From positions 1-25,226 of the forward strand of contig MHPU01000042.1 in NCBI GenBank assembly GCA_001820485.1: DNA of 25,226 nucleotides. Direction: 5' to 3'. Below, piece after piece: positions 13,816 to 21,883 of the stretch. Within the stretch, counting starts at the first letter, position 1. Every line of letters begins with the position of its first letter. Origin of the DNA: Candidatus Staskawiczbacteria bacterium RIFOXYD1_FULL_32_13. GTDB lineage: Bacteria; Patescibacteriota; Minisyncoccia; Minisyncoccales; Staskawiczbacteraceae. The notes below the pieces were generated by a model that saw only the letters and a program-made list of their open reading frames with translations, was not told the DNA's origin and did not search any database. The position numbers and the translations under genes were made by a program.

Positions 13816-14193
13816 TTAAGAAATAATGTTTTCGTGGTGAGTGATACGACTTACCGAGAAATCGGGGTGCAGAACAATACAAATTGCATCAATTCTTTCT
13901 GGTCCTTGCCAGCCTTTAAACGCAGAATAAAATTTGGCATTTTGCAAAACTTTCCAAAGCTTTCTTTTGTCCAGCGTATCTTCTGGCGAGCCAAACTGCT
14001 CGCCTATTTTTGTACGCACTTCCACAAAAACTAATTTAGGCTTTTCAAATAATTCTTCTAATTTTTCTGCTACCAAATCAATTTCAGCATACTTTGTTTT
14101 GTAATTCTGTTCCAAAATTTTATATCCCTTATCTTCCAAATACTTTCGCGCTAAATCCTCTCCTAATTTTCCTACTTCATTATGCTGACTCAT
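13816..14193 (-). CDS. yraN: YraN/UPF0102 family endonuclease-like protein
   Basis: 125 aa, the usual length. GKLGEDLARKYLEDKGYKIL and the nuclease-like core EIDLVAE...LVFVEVRTK match UPF0102, a Holliday-junction-resolvase-like fold of poorly known role. It overlaps the end of the comM gene by 14 nt, so the two are translationally coupled. The comM-yraN and dprA grouping is a familiar arrangement. Confidence 0.9.
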   Translation of the reverse strand: MSQHNEVGKLGEDLARKYLEDKGYKILEQNYKTKYAEIDLVAEKLEELFEKPKLVFVEVRTKIGEQFGSPEDTLDKRKLWKVLQNAKFYSAFKGWQGPERIDAICIVLHPDFSVSRITHHENIIS

Positions 14194-15715
14194 AATTTTT
14201 TGGTTTATATTGCAAGGCTTCTGCCATGTGGTTTACTGCAATTTCTTCTGAATTATCCAAGTCGGCAATAGTGCGAGCAACTTTAATCATTTTCATGTAA
14301 GACCTGGCTGATAAATTAAATTTCAAACTTGCTTGACGCAAAATTTCTTCAACATCTTGCGATAATTTACAATATGTTTTGATTTGATTATTTTTCATTT
14401 GACTATTAGAATGAATCGCTTCACTAGCAAATCTTGTCCGCTGTTTTTCGCGTGCTAAAATTACGCGCTTTTTTATTTTTTCTGACGCCTCTAAAAATTC
14501 TGAATTTTGTTGGTTATCTTTAAATTCTGTGGTATCAACAGGCATTACAGCAATATGTAAATCAATTCTATCTAAAATGGGACCTGAAATTCTCTTTTGA
14601 TATTTAGCTATTTGATTAGGTCCACAGGTGCAAGTTTTTTTAGGATGCATCGCATATCCGCAAGGGCAAGGGTTAGCACTTGCAACAAGCATAAAATCTG
14701 CAGGATATATAACTCTTTGCTTGGCCCTTGAAATTGATAAACATCCATCTTCCAACGGCTGACGCATAGCTTCCATAATTGATCTTGGAAATTCATTAAA
14801 TTCATCTAAAAACAAAACTCCTCTATGAGCTAAACTAATTTCTCCTGGATGAGGTTTTGATCCTCCGCCAACCAAACCAACCAAAGAAGCTGTATGATGT
14901 GGCGAGCGAAATTGCCTACGAGTTACTAATGACCCTCCGGGTGGAATATCACCAGAAGCAGAAAATATTTTTGTTACTTCAAGTGATTCATCTTCATTCA
15001 ATGGTGGCAAAATTCCAGGTAATGCTCTAGCTAACATTGTTTTACCAGAACCAGGACTACCTATCATAATTAAATTGTGGCCCCCAGCAGCTGCAATTTC
15101 CATTGCTCTTTTGGCTTGCTCTTGGCCCAAAATTTCTTTCATATCAAATTCTGCTTTATCCCAACTGCTTTCTAAAACTGGTTTATATTTTACAGGCTCA
15201 ATATCTTTTTGCCCTGTAAAATGTTGGCAAATTTGTGTTAAGCTTTCAACTGGAAAAACTTTTAAACCCTTAATAGCAGCAGCTTCATTGGCTGAATCTT
15301 TTGGCACAAACAAATTTTCAAAACCAAATTCTTTGGCAAACAATGCCATCAAAAAGGCACCCTTGGTATGACGCAAAGATCCATCAAAAGATAATTCTCC
15401 TAAAAATAAACTTTTTTCAGGAATTGTAAAATTTACCACACTACTTAAAATTCCTACAGCAATTGGCAAATCATAAGTAGAGCCTTCTTTTGGTACATCA
15501 GCTGGAGCCATATTCACAGTAATTTTCTTTTGCGGAAATTCAATTTCCGAACTTATTATTGCAGTCCTTACTCTATCTTTACTTTCAGCCACTGCTTTAT
15601 CAGCCAAGCCCACAATATCAAAACCCGGTAAACCTCTACTTGCCAAATTAACTTCCACATCCACTTTTATTGTTTCAAGGCCCAAATTCGCCACACTCGG
15701 AACTTTTATAAGCAT
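14180..15715 (-). CDS. comM: ComM/YifB AAA+ helicase (Mg-chelatase-like)
   Basis: 511 aa. ComM is a branch-migration helicase needed for integrating donor DNA in natural transformation. N-terminal ChlI/Lon-like domain (LPGFDIVGLADKAVAESKDRVR, then NMAPADVPKEGS); Walker A GSPGSGKT at 219-226; Walker B VLFLDEFNEF near 300; a cysteine cluster CPCGYAMHPKKTCTCG near 350-365; and a C-terminal domain with LSARSYMKMIKVARTIADL. All key residues are present. It lies downstream of dprA in the same direction. Confidence 0.96.
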   Translation of the reverse strand: MLIKVPSVANLGLETIKVDVEVNLASRGLPGFDIVGLADKAVAESKDRVRTAIISSEIEFPQKKITVNMAPADVPKEGSTYDLPIAVGILSSVVNFTIPEKSLFLGELSFDGSLRHTKGAFLMALFAKEFGFENLFVPKDSANEAAAIKGLKVFPVESLTQICQHFTGQKDIEPVKYKPVLESSWDKAEFDMKEILGQEQAKRAMEIAAAGGHNLIMIGSPGSGKTMLARALPGILPPLNEDESLEVTKIFSASGDIPPGGSLVTRRQFRSPHHTASLVGLVGGGSKPHPGEISLAHRGVLFLDEFNEFPRSIMEAMRQPLEDGCLSISRAKQRVIYPADFMLVASANPCPCGYAMHPKKTCTCGPNQIAKYQKRISGPILDRIDLHIAVMPVDTTEFKDNQQNSEFLEASEKIKKRVILAREKQRTRFASEAIHSNSQMKNNQIKTYCKLSQDVEEILRQASLKFNLSARSYMKMIKVARTIADLDNSEEIAVNHMAEALQYKPKNYESA

Positions 15716-15721
15716 AAATGA

Positions 15722-15775
15722 AATTTACAATTTACAATTTTCAATTTTCATTGAATTTCTCAATTGCTCAATTAT
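15722..15775. repeat. AT-rich intergenic repeat, copy 2
   Basis: AATTTACAATTTTCAATTTTC then TTTCTCAATTGCTCAATTA, the same layout as 10374-10417. It lies between dprA and comM. Confidence 0.55.
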
Positions 15776-15802
15776 TAATTTATATTTTTTAATTTTTATT
15801 TA

Positions 15803-16717
15803 CTAGTTTATAAAATATTTGTCGCCTTCTTGATTTATAAAACCTTTTAGTTGCATAATTGTAAGAATTGTGCCAAGTTCTGCAACTGGGACTGAAAAAA
15901 GGCGAGCCATTTCATCGGCTTTCATTGATTCTCTTTTTAGTTGCTCAAAAATTTTCTGTTCTAAACCTTTGCTCCCAAAAATAGTTTTTACGCCTTTTGC
16001 TTCAGAAAAACCGTTTGACATCGGGAGTCGATCGGTTGGATTCATTTTATAAAAATCTAAAATATCTTTAGCTTCGCTTACAGCCTCTGCTCCTTCTTTA
16101 ATTAATTTAAGCGTACCCTTGGAAACCTCACTAGTAATTTGCCCAGGCAATGCAAAAATTTTCTTGCCAAATTTTTTGGCATAACCAGCTGTAATTAAAG
16201 AACCAGAATTTAATGCAGCTTCTGTGACCAAAACAGCTTTACAAAGACCTGCCACAATTCTATCTCTTTGAATATATGTAAAAGTTTGAGGCTGAATATC
16301 GCCTTCATATTCAGAAATAATCAATCCGTCTTTTTCTAAAATTTCGTTATAAAGCTTTACTTGGTTTGCTGGATGAATTCGGTTTATTCCACAAGGCATT
16401 ACAGCAATTGTTCTCCCCTTGCATCGCACAGTAGCAGAGTGTGCAGCTTCGTCTCCTCCGTACATAAATCCAGACACAATAGTAACTCCAGCCGAAGCAA
16501 TTGGTGTTATTAGCTGTTCTGTGGCTTTTCTACCATAAGTAGTTAAATGACGAGACCCCACCACAGCCAAACAATTAGCAAAAATTTCATTAGACCAATT
16601 TCCTTTATAATACAACTTTTTAGGACCCAAACTTTGCTGAAGTTTTTTAAAAGCTTCTTTTAATACTTTTGGATATTTTTTATCACTTACCTCAATTTCC
16701 CCAAACTTTATTTCCAT
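15803..16717 (-). CDS. dprA: DprA/Smf DNA-processing protein
   Basis: 304 aa. It loads RecA on incoming single-stranded DNA. The Rossmann-like core is recognised from LAVVGSRHLTTYG, SGFMYGGDEAAH, GRTIAVMPCGINRIHP, RDRIVAGL, NSGSLITAGYA and KKIFALPGQ. A C-terminal winged helix (FEQLKRESMKADEMARLF onward) is kept. Variations from the usual pattern: MYGGD instead of ARGID, and RDRIVAGL instead of RNRIISGL. The stop precedes comM by 87 nt and the start follows the DUF5671 gene by 11 nt, forming one operon. This suggests natural competence. Confidence 0.93.
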   Translation of the reverse strand: MEIKFGEIEVSDKKYPKVLKEAFKKLQQSLGPKKLYYKGNWSNEIFANCLAVVGSRHLTTYGRKATEQLITPIASAGVTIVSGFMYGGDEAAHSATVRCKGRTIAVMPCGINRIHPANQVKLYNEILEKDGLIISEYEGDIQPQTFTYIQRDRIVAGLCKAVLVTEAALNSGSLITAGYAKKFGKKIFALPGQITSEVSKGTLKLIKEGAEAVSEAKDILDFYKMNPTDRLPMSNGFSEAKGVKTIFGSKGLEQKIFEQLKRESMKADEMARLFSVPVAELGTILTIMQLKGFINQEGDKYFIN

Positions 16718-16728
16718 TTACAAATTAT

Positions 16729-17709
16729 TTATTTTGTTGGTGTATTTAATTTATTTATTGGTGGGTAAAGTTGTTTGTCGATTGTTCTGGCAAAACAAAA
16801 ATAACCAGCTGGATGATTCCAATTTTGAGTATACAAGCTATCATAGTACATTGGTTTTGTAATTTGCTCATTTTTATTGTCAGATTGTTTGTTAAAATTT
16901 GCGCACAAATTAAATGATAATTTTTCCGAATCTATAATAGTATATTCATAATTTGTTTTTGATTGTGGATCAATTGGAACTCTAAATCCAGAAATTGAAT
17001 CATTTAAATCATTTAAATCATTTGGTAATTTTTCTTTTGTTTGCCAATAATTTACTATTTGCTGTTGAATTGTTTGTAAATCAGATAATTTTTGATTATC
17101 AAACTGAGTCAAGCGAGCTGTAGTAGGAGATCCAATCACAAAAAATGAAGCTATGATTGCAACCGCAACTAAAACTCCCGATACCCAAGCAAAAATCTTA
17201 CCAAGTCCAGATGGGGTTTCCCGTCTTACATCATCTAAATAATACCCGAAAACAAATCCAGCAACTAATAAAACCGACAAAGCTTTTAAGATAAATCTTA
17301 ATGTTGTCTCGCCTCCCAAAAGGTTGTTTATTACAGTCACCAAATCGCCAATTACAACCAAAGCTGCCACAAATAAAGTAAAATACAAAAGCCATTTTCT
17401 AATTTTTGATTCTCTAACAACTGCTTCTTTTTTATAAATTTTATTTAAAAACCAAGAAACAAAAATAAAAAGTGGAAACACAATAAATAAAGATGAAACT
17501 GCAAACCTCATTAATTCAAATTTGGCTTGATATTGATAAGCGTCAGTTAAAACATCTGGCAAAAAATTATTTATAAACTGCCAAAGCAAAGTCACAAAAG
17601 TAATTGATGACCAATACAAAGTCACAATAACTAAAAGATGCAAAAAAACATCTCTAGGTAAATTTCGTTTTGGCACATTTTGTGTGCTTACTATATTTTG
17701 ATTTTCCAT
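16729..17709 (-). CDS. DUF5671-type multi-spanning membrane protein
   Basis: 326 aa. About five hydrophobic segments lie in the first 200 residues (DVFLHLLVIVTLYWSSITFV, FAVSSLFIVFPLFIFVSWFL, WLLYFTLFVAALVVIGDLV and others), matching the DUF5671 pattern. The C-terminal third is soluble: SDLQTIQQQIVNYWQTKEKLPNDL and the VPIDPQSKTNYEYTI stretch resemble the globular part of type II/IV pseudopilins. Being upstream of dprA and comM, it may share their transcript. Function unknown. Confidence 0.75.
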   Translation of the reverse strand: MENQNIVSTQNVPKRNLPRDVFLHLLVIVTLYWSSITFVTLLWQFINNFLPDVLTDAYQYQAKFELMRFAVSSLFIVFPLFIFVSWFLNKIYKKEAVVRESKIRKWLLYFTLFVAALVVIGDLVTVINNLLGGETTLRFILKALSVLLVAGFVFGYYLDDVRRETPSGLGKIFAWVSGVLVAVAIIASFFVIGSPTTARLTQFDNQKLSDLQTIQQQIVNYWQTKEKLPNDLNDLNDSISGFRVPIDPQSKTNYEYTIIDSEKLSFNLCANFNKQSDNKNEQITKPMYYDSLYTQNWNHPAGYFCFARTIDKQLYPPINKLNTPTK

Positions 17710-17718
17710 ATTTTTTCG

Positions 17719-17786
17719 TCATTGCGAGGAGCGAAGCGACGAAGCAATCTCTAAAGTTGGGATTGCTTCGCTTCGCTCGCAATGAC
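17719..17786. repeat. Complete intergenic copy of the GTCATTGCGAGG palindrome
   Basis: 68 bp, GTCATTGCGAGGAGCGAAG...CGCTCGCAATGAC, nearly perfect inverted repeat, between two minus-strand genes. Reference copy for the coding insertions in acs and the RluD-type gene. Confidence 0.93.
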
Positions 17787-17796
17787 ATCATTAATA

Positions 17797-18180
17797 TTAT
17801 TTTTGTTCCCTAATTTGTTGTTCTTTTCTAACTAATGATCGGATCTTTGACAATCTAGCACGAGATGCAGACAAACCATCATTCCAACTTTCAACTAATT
17901 CCTTGAATTTACTTTTTTTCTCTTCCGGCCATTCTTCCGATGAATACCTGTCTAGATTATCAACTGCCTCAAAACCCCACTTATATTCTTTTTCTAACTG
18001 TTTCCTTGATTCTTCTAATCTAACCAATGATTCATCGCACTCTGTCTGAGTTTTTTCTATAACCTCATTAAGCTCTTCATCAGACATAGTGCTAAGTTTT
18101 TCGGAACTCGGAACACATGGTTCAATAATATTTGAATCCCTGCTTTCTTCTATTCTATCCCCTAAATTTTCTGAAAACAT
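17797..18180 (-). CDS. Coiled-coil hypothetical protein
   Basis: 127 aa, highly charged. Residues from about 30 to 70 and 90 to 127 are predicted helices with coiled-coil periodicity (ELNEVIEKTQTECDESLVRL, SRARLSKIRSLVRKEQQI). No signal peptide and no known domain. A short hairpin (AGCGTTT/AAACGCT, 18188-18205) separates it from the Nudix gene upstream. Confidence 0.6.
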   Translation of the reverse strand: MFSENLGDRIEESRDSNIIEPCVPSSEKLSTMSDEELNEVIEKTQTECDESLVRLEESRKQLEKEYKWGFEAVDNLDRYSSEEWPEEKKSKFKELVESWNDGLSASRARLSKIRSLVRKEQQIREQK

Positions 18181-18209
18181 ATTTTTTAGCGTTTCTGCAA
18201 AAACGCTTA

Positions 18210-18638
18210 TTAATTTTTATTTAATTTTAAATATTCATTTATAGAATCAATTGTATTCTGTGCTAATTTTTCTGGTAAATTATTTAAACCAAACCATTTA
18301 ACTTCTTCGTGTTTTTCTGGCTCTAAATTTTTTATTTCTCCACCAATTATTTTTGCCAAATAATTAAGCGATATCCAATGCTGTCTTTCATCTTTCAATA
18401 TACCCTCAGTAAATGATAGAAATTTAATAATTTCAATATCAATATCCAGCTCCTCTTTAATCTCTCTTTTTATTGCATCTTCTACCATTTCTCCAAACTC
18501 AACTCCACCACCTGGTTTCATCCAAAATCCAGCCATATTTCTGGTTTTTGAAGTTCTTTTTAATAAAAGAACTTCATTCCTATCATTAATTATTAAAGCC
18601 CCACAACCAACCCCAATACAATCAAAACCTATTTTCAT
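18210..18638 (-). CDS. Nudix hydrolase
   Basis: 142 aa from ATG 18638. The longer frame to 18725 is rejected as a start because its first 29 residues are translated from a palindromic repeat. The Nudix box runs GGGVEFGEMVEDAIKREIKEEL, that is GX5EX7REUXEE with the metal-binding REIKEEL. The substrate is a nucleoside diphosphate derivative of unknown type; members of this size include MutT/NADH-pyrophosphatase-like and dATP hydrolases. CAATATAATG around the start suggests a nearly leaderless message. Confidence 0.9.
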   Translation of the reverse strand: MKIGFDCIGVGCGALIINDRNEVLLLKRTSKTRNMAGFWMKPGGGVEFGEMVEDAIKREIKEELDIDIEIIKFLSFTEGILKDERQHWISLNYLAKIIGGEIKNLEPEKHEEVKWFGLNNLPEKLAQNTIDSINEYLKLNKN

Positions 18639-18651
18639 TATATTGCTTTTT

Positions 18652-18723
18652 GTCATTCCCAACTTGATTGGGAATCCATGGTTTTTGCACTTTACTCTGG
18701 ATTCTCGCTTTCGCGGGAATGAC
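18652..18723. repeat. GTCAT palindromic repeat (72 bp) before the Nudix gene
   Basis: GTCATTCCCAACTTGATTGG at one end and CGCTTTCGCGGGAATGAC at the other, with CCATGG/TCTGGATT between. It is the inverted-orientation mate of 11053-11124, with the same length and head types. Confidence 0.92.
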
Positions 18724-18736
18724 ACTAATAATTATT

Positions 18737-20656
18737 TTAAAAATTTGTGAATTTGGCTTCAACAAAATTTGCACTACCACCATTTTCTTGATCACTATCA
18801 TTGTCTTCGTTCTCGCCCTCCTCAATATCCGCAGGATTTTGGGCGGGTTCGTTTTCGTCTTTATCTGATATAAATCCGCCAGCCTGCAATGTCCATAATT
18901 TTTTATATAAACTATTTTCATTTGCCAATAATTCCTGATGATTTCCCTGCTCAATTATTTTACCATTGTCAACTACAACAATCCTATCCATTTTCTGAAT
19001 TGTTGAAAGTCGGTGAGCTATAACTATTACGGTCTTGTCTTGCATCAAATTTGTTAAAGCATCTTGAATTAACATTTCAGAATTTGAGTCTAAACTAGAT
19101 GTTGCTTCATCTAGAACTAAAATTGGAGCATTTTTTAAAATAGCACGAGCAATTGCAACCCTTTGCCTTTCTCCGCCAGACAGTTTAATTCCGCGTTCAC
19201 CAACATAAGTTTCTAAGGCAAAAGGCAATTCTTTAATAAACTCATCACAGTGAGCTAAAAAAGCTGCTTTTTCAATTTCTTGTCTTGTGGCATTTCTCTT
19301 ACCATAAGCAATATTTTCAGCTAAAGTTCTGTGAAATAAAACTGGATCTTGAGGAACTAAAGATATATTACTTCTTAAGCTTTCTTGCGTAACTTTTGAA
19401 ATATCTTGAGCATCAATTAAAATTTGTCCAGAAGTTGAATCATAAAAACGCAAGAGCAATCTTACAAAAGTTGTTTTTCCTGCGCCAGATGGTCCAATTA
19501 AAGCTATCTTTTCTCCTGGATTTATTATTAAGTTTATATTTTTTAGAACTTGTCTTGTTTCATTAAAATTAAAATTTAAATCTTTAAATTCAATTTTGCC
19601 TTCTACAACTTTCAGTTCAACAGCTGTTTTGATATCTAAAACTTCATGAGGAAGTAACATAATTTCAACCATTTCTTTTGCATCTGCATAACTTTGATAT
19701 ACATCTCTTACAATTCTTGTTACTCCCCAAAATTGTTCTATCAAAGTTATTATGTATGCTTGAAGCATTACAAAAAATCCAATTGTAATTAAACCTTGAC
19801 TCCAATATTTTATAGCAAAATAAAATATAAGAAATTCTATTAAGACAGTTAAAAATCCTTGAACAGCATCAACAATAGCTGATAAATTCCAGTTAAATTT
19901 TGTTATTTTTGCTTGATCATTTGTAACTTTTTTATAGCCTTGTGACTCAAAATTCTGTCCTACAAAAAGAGTAACATTGTTTTGATTTGTAATTGTATCA
20001 GCCAAATATCCTGTTGTTTTTGAGTCAACTTCTGCTACTTCTAAATCATACTTTAATTTCCATTTTGAAAATATTATATTAAATCCCAAAAACACCGATG
20101 CCCAAATTAAAATTATTAAAGCTATCCATTTGTTAATAAAGAAAATAATTAATATTATTGAAATTACTCTTACAACCAGGGGAGTTAATCCCCAAATTAA
20201 ATTATCCGACAATCTCTCAAATGCTCTAGCAAACCTACTTACTCTTTGTACCAAAGACCCAGTAAAATTATTGGTAAAAAAGTTATAAGAATGATTCATT
20301 AAATAATCATAAGCTTGCTGTTTTAAATTTGCCATTACAGATGTTTGGAAAACATTATTTGCAAAAGTTGCAAATCTATAAAAAACCCAAGTTATAGCAT
20401 TTAAAACCAAAATTTCAATAATAATTATTATAAGTTTTTGAGAGCCTATACCCTTATCGGAAACAGTAGAAATTAAATCAAAAAATTGTTTATAAAATAT
20501 TGGAACCAATATAGTCACAATGTTTGCTCCAACAACTCCAAAAAATAATAAAAATCCCCACCATTTTTTTGGTTTAATCCCACACCAAAAAGCTTTTAAA
20601 ACATCTTTAAGTCTTACTTTAGGATAAATAATATTTGTCTGCTTTTTCTCAGCCAT
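18737..20656 (-). CDS. ABC exporter, fused membrane and ATPase domains
   Basis: 639 aa from ATG 20656; the longer frame runs through tRNA-Ala and is rejected. An N-terminal six-helix ABC membrane domain (about 35-310) is followed by the nucleotide-binding domain: Walker A GPSGAGKT (388-395), Q-loop LVPQDPVLF, signature LSGGERQRVAIARA, Walker B ILVLDEATSSLD and His switch VIAHRLST. All catalytic residues are intact. A half-transporter, so it would act as a dimer. Substrate (lipid, peptide or drug) cannot be inferred. The C-terminal tail is strongly acidic (IEEGENEDNDSDQENGG), unusual for the family. Confidence 0.95.
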   Translation of the reverse strand: MAEKKQTNIIYPKVRLKDVLKAFWCGIKPKKWWGFLLFFGVVGANIVTILVPIFYKQFFDLISTVSDKGIGSQKLIIIIIEILVLNAITWVFYRFATFANNVFQTSVMANLKQQAYDYLMNHSYNFFTNNFTGSLVQRVSRFARAFERLSDNLIWGLTPLVVRVISIILIIFFINKWIALIILIWASVFLGFNIIFSKWKLKYDLEVAEVDSKTTGYLADTITNQNNVTLFVGQNFESQGYKKVTNDQAKITKFNWNLSAIVDAVQGFLTVLIEFLIFYFAIKYWSQGLITIGFFVMLQAYIITLIEQFWGVTRIVRDVYQSYADAKEMVEIMLLPHEVLDIKTAVELKVVEGKIEFKDLNFNFNETRQVLKNINLIINPGEKIALIGPSGAGKTTFVRLLLRFYDSTSGQILIDAQDISKVTQESLRSNISLVPQDPVLFHRTLAENIAYGKRNATRQEIEKAAFLAHCDEFIKELPFALETYVGERGIKLSGGERQRVAIARAILKNAPILVLDEATSSLDSNSEMLIQDALTNLMQDKTVIVIAHRLSTIQKMDRIVVVDNGKIIEQGNHQELLANENSLYKKLWTLQAGGFISDKDENEPAQNPADIEEGENEDNDSDQENGGSANFVEAKFTNF

Positions 20657-20666
20657 AAATTTAATG

Positions 20667-20737
20667 TGGACCCACCGGGAGTCGAACCCGGGCTTCGTCA
20701 ATGCGAATGACGCGTCGTACCATTTGACTATAGGCCC
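20667..20737 (-). tRNA. tRNA-Ala(CGC)
   Basis: 71 nt. Acceptor GGGCCTA/TGGGTCC contains the G3-U70 alanine identity pair; anticodon stem CGTCA/TGACG with loop TTCGCAT giving CGC; T-loop TTCGACT; discriminator A. It lies 10 nt upstream of the ABC gene. Confidence 0.9.
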
Positions 20738-20831
20738 TAAGGGAGCGAAGCGAACACTTAAGAAAATCAAATGAACACTTTAACACTATTTAAGTTTACC
20801 ACAACTCTGTCATTTTTTAAATATCTCTATA

Positions 20832-20957
20832 CTACTTCAATATATCTTTTGTACAGCCAAAATATCTTGCAACTTGGCTTATAGATTTTCCAGAACGAAC
20901 TATATTTACTGCTCTGACACGAAGCCTTGGAACTTTAGGATTTGTTGTATATGCCAT
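20832..20957 (-). pseudogene. Remnant of an HTH transposase N terminus
   Basis: A 41-codon frame from ATG 20957 to TAG 20832. It starts MAYTTNPKVPRLRVRAVN and continues into a helix-turn-helix (SISQVARYFGCTKDIL), like the N terminus of DDE (rve-type) transposases common in CPR genomes. The catalytic part is absent; the flanking sequence shows no continuation. Most likely a truncated insertion sequence. Confidence 0.6.
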
Positions 20958-21040
20958 ATTTAGAAATACTTAATAGTAATAAATTATATTACGATAATCT
21001 ACTAAAAAAATTTCCAAGATCCTGAGCTATTACGAACCCA

Positions 21041-21069
21041 TTGACATAATAAAAATAATTTGGTAAATT
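21041..21069 (+). promoter_or_regulatory. Promoter of the 106-aa membrane protein
   Basis: TTGACA (21041-21046), 17-nt spacer and TAAATT (21064-21069). Confidence 0.65.
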
Positions 21070-21105
21070 AATATCAGTTTGCAAATCCTACCCACCCCGT
21101 TCACA

Positions 21106-21126
21106 GTCGGCTCAGCCGACAGGAGA
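21106..21126 (+). promoter_or_regulatory. Hairpin abutting the ribosome binding site
   Basis: GTCGGC-TCA-GCCGAC is a perfect 6-bp stem that ends directly before AGGAGA, itself 6 nt from the ATG at 21132. It could hold the binding site open or stabilise the 5' end. The same GGCTCAGCC head recurs in the nrd leader. Confidence 0.6.
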
Positions 21127-21131
21127 GAAAG

Positions 21132-21452
21132 ATGAGTCCTGTAACCGTTGTGGTAATTAGCGTGTTGTGGCTCGGCAGTTTGGTCATAACGGCTTGCTTG
21201 GCTGCAATTTGCAAAAGCAATGCGGTGAAATACCACCTTCGTGGTCGGGTGCCGTGGCATCCGAATGCTGGTGAATACATCTACTGTGGTATGGTAAACT
21301 ATGACGGTCGTCGCGTTACCATACTGAAAAGAATAAAAAATGGCGATCTCTATTCATCCCGCTGGGAGGATTCTACTTGGGGGATGCCACAAGCCGGAGA
21401 TGTCGTCATTTTTGACGAAGAGGGAAAATGCAAGATTATTCCTGCGAAATAA
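21132..21452 (+). CDS. Small membrane-anchored hypothetical protein
   Basis: 106 aa with a strong Shine-Dalgarno (AGGAGA). One N-terminal membrane segment (about 4-26: VTVVVISVLWLGSLVITACL) is followed by a soluble, beta-rich domain (GEYIYCGMVNYDGRRVTILK..., GDVVIFDEEGKCKII). No recognised family. Own promoter and a strong terminator (21474-21512), and G+C higher than nearby genes. Confidence 0.7.
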   Translation: MSPVTVVVISVLWLGSLVITACLAAICKSNAVKYHLRGRVPWHPNAGEYIYCGMVNYDGRRVTILKRIKNGDLYSSRWEDSTWGMPQAGDVVIFDEEGKCKIIPAK

Positions 21453-21473
21453 GCCTCACCAAAATCAGAACGA

Positions 21474-21512
21474 CCCTTCAGTTGCCACAACGGCAACCGA
21501 AGGGCTTTTTTT
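21474..21512 (+). terminator. Intrinsic terminator of the 106-aa gene
   Basis: CCCTTCAGTTGCC pairs with GGCAACCGAAGGG (one A-C mismatch) and is followed by a T7 run. Confidence 0.93.
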
Positions 21513-21524
21513 ATCCAAAAAAAC

Positions 21525-21552
21525 TTGACAAGCTGTTATGATTTGCTATAAT
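21525..21552 (+). promoter_or_regulatory. Consensus promoter of candidate small RNA A
   Basis: TTGACA (21525-21530), 16-nt spacer and TATAAT (21547-21552). No open reading frame of note follows before the terminator at 21609-21642. Confidence 0.8.
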
Positions 21553-21558
21553 AAAGTT

Positions 21559-21642
21559 GGGTTATCAAACTGTGGAACTTCAATCGGTGGAGTCGAACCA
21601 CATTCTAAAACATCACCTTCAACTCGAGGGTGTTGTTTTTTT
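21559..21642 (+). ncRNA. Candidate small RNA A
   Basis: About 84 nt between a consensus promoter and an intrinsic terminator. It has no start codon with a ribosome binding site. Possible stems are TGTGG/CCACA and GTGG-AGTCGAA-CCAC. Its first 16 nt (GGGTTATCAAACTGTG) are complementary to 21706-21721 in candidate RNA B. No known RNA family is recognised. Confidence 0.6.
21609..21642 (+). terminator. Intrinsic terminator of candidate RNA A
   Basis: AACATCACC pairs with GGTGTTGTT (one mismatch) around an 11-nt loop, followed by a T-run. Confidence 0.75.
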
Positions 21643-21662
21643 ATATAACAAAATGCTAAAAT
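21633..21662 (+). promoter_or_regulatory. Possible promoter of candidate RNA B
   Basis: TTGTTT (21633-21638), 18-nt spacer and TAAAAT (21657-21662) with the extended -10 TG (TGCTAAAAT). The -10 region resembles those at 21547 and 21838. Weaker than its neighbours. Confidence 0.4.
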
Positions 21663-21668
21663 AAAATT

Positions 21669-21802
21669 ACGGAGGTATTGGAGGATATTACCACACGGTT
21701 GTGGTCACGGTTTGATAACCCGATGATTCGATCTACATCGAATGGAGTCCAACTCTCCTGTCCTCCGCGTTAAGAAATCTATTTTCAAAAATAGATTTTT
21801 TA
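21669..21802 (+). ncRNA. Candidate structured RNA B
   Basis: A non-coding, stem-rich stretch. CGGAGG (21670-21675) pairs with CCTCCG (21762-21767) to close it; inside are ACCAC/GTGGT (21690-21705), ATTCGAT/ATCGAAT (21726-21743) and GGAG/CTCC (21744-21758). It ends in a strong terminator (21775-21802). 21706-21721 is complementary to the 5' end of RNA A. If A and B were one transcript, that pairing would cross the closing stem as a pseudoknot. No known family recognised. Confidence 0.6.
21775..21802 (+). terminator. Intrinsic terminator of candidate RNA B
   Basis: AAATCTATTTT with AAAATAGATTT and a short loop, then a T-run. Confidence 0.85.
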
Positions 21803-21814
21803 ATTACTAAAAAC

Positions 21815-21843
21815 TTGACATAAGGACATATAAATGCTATAAT
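21815..21843 (+). promoter_or_regulatory. Consensus promoter of the 66-aa membrane protein
   Basis: TTGACA (21815-21820), 17-nt spacer and TATAAT (21838-21843) with extended -10 TG. Confidence 0.88.
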
Positions 21844-21883
21844 TAATAATTAGAGTGGGGGCACTCTTTTAAAGGGGTGAAGC

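Noticed and set aside
18639..18725. 29-residue N-terminal extension of the Nudix protein
   Set aside because: Encoded by the GTCAT palindromic repeat (peptide of the FPRKRESR type); the ATG at 18638 fits the family.
20657..20770. 38-residue N-terminal extension of the ABC exporter
   Set aside because: It is translated from tRNA-Ala; the ATG at 20656 begins immediately before family-like sequence.
21585..21602. tRNA T-arm-like sequence on the minus strand (GTGG-TTCGACT-CCAC) inside candidate RNA A
   Set aside because: No acceptor stem, anticodon arm or D-arm could be found around it, and consensus promoter and terminator signals point to the + strand.
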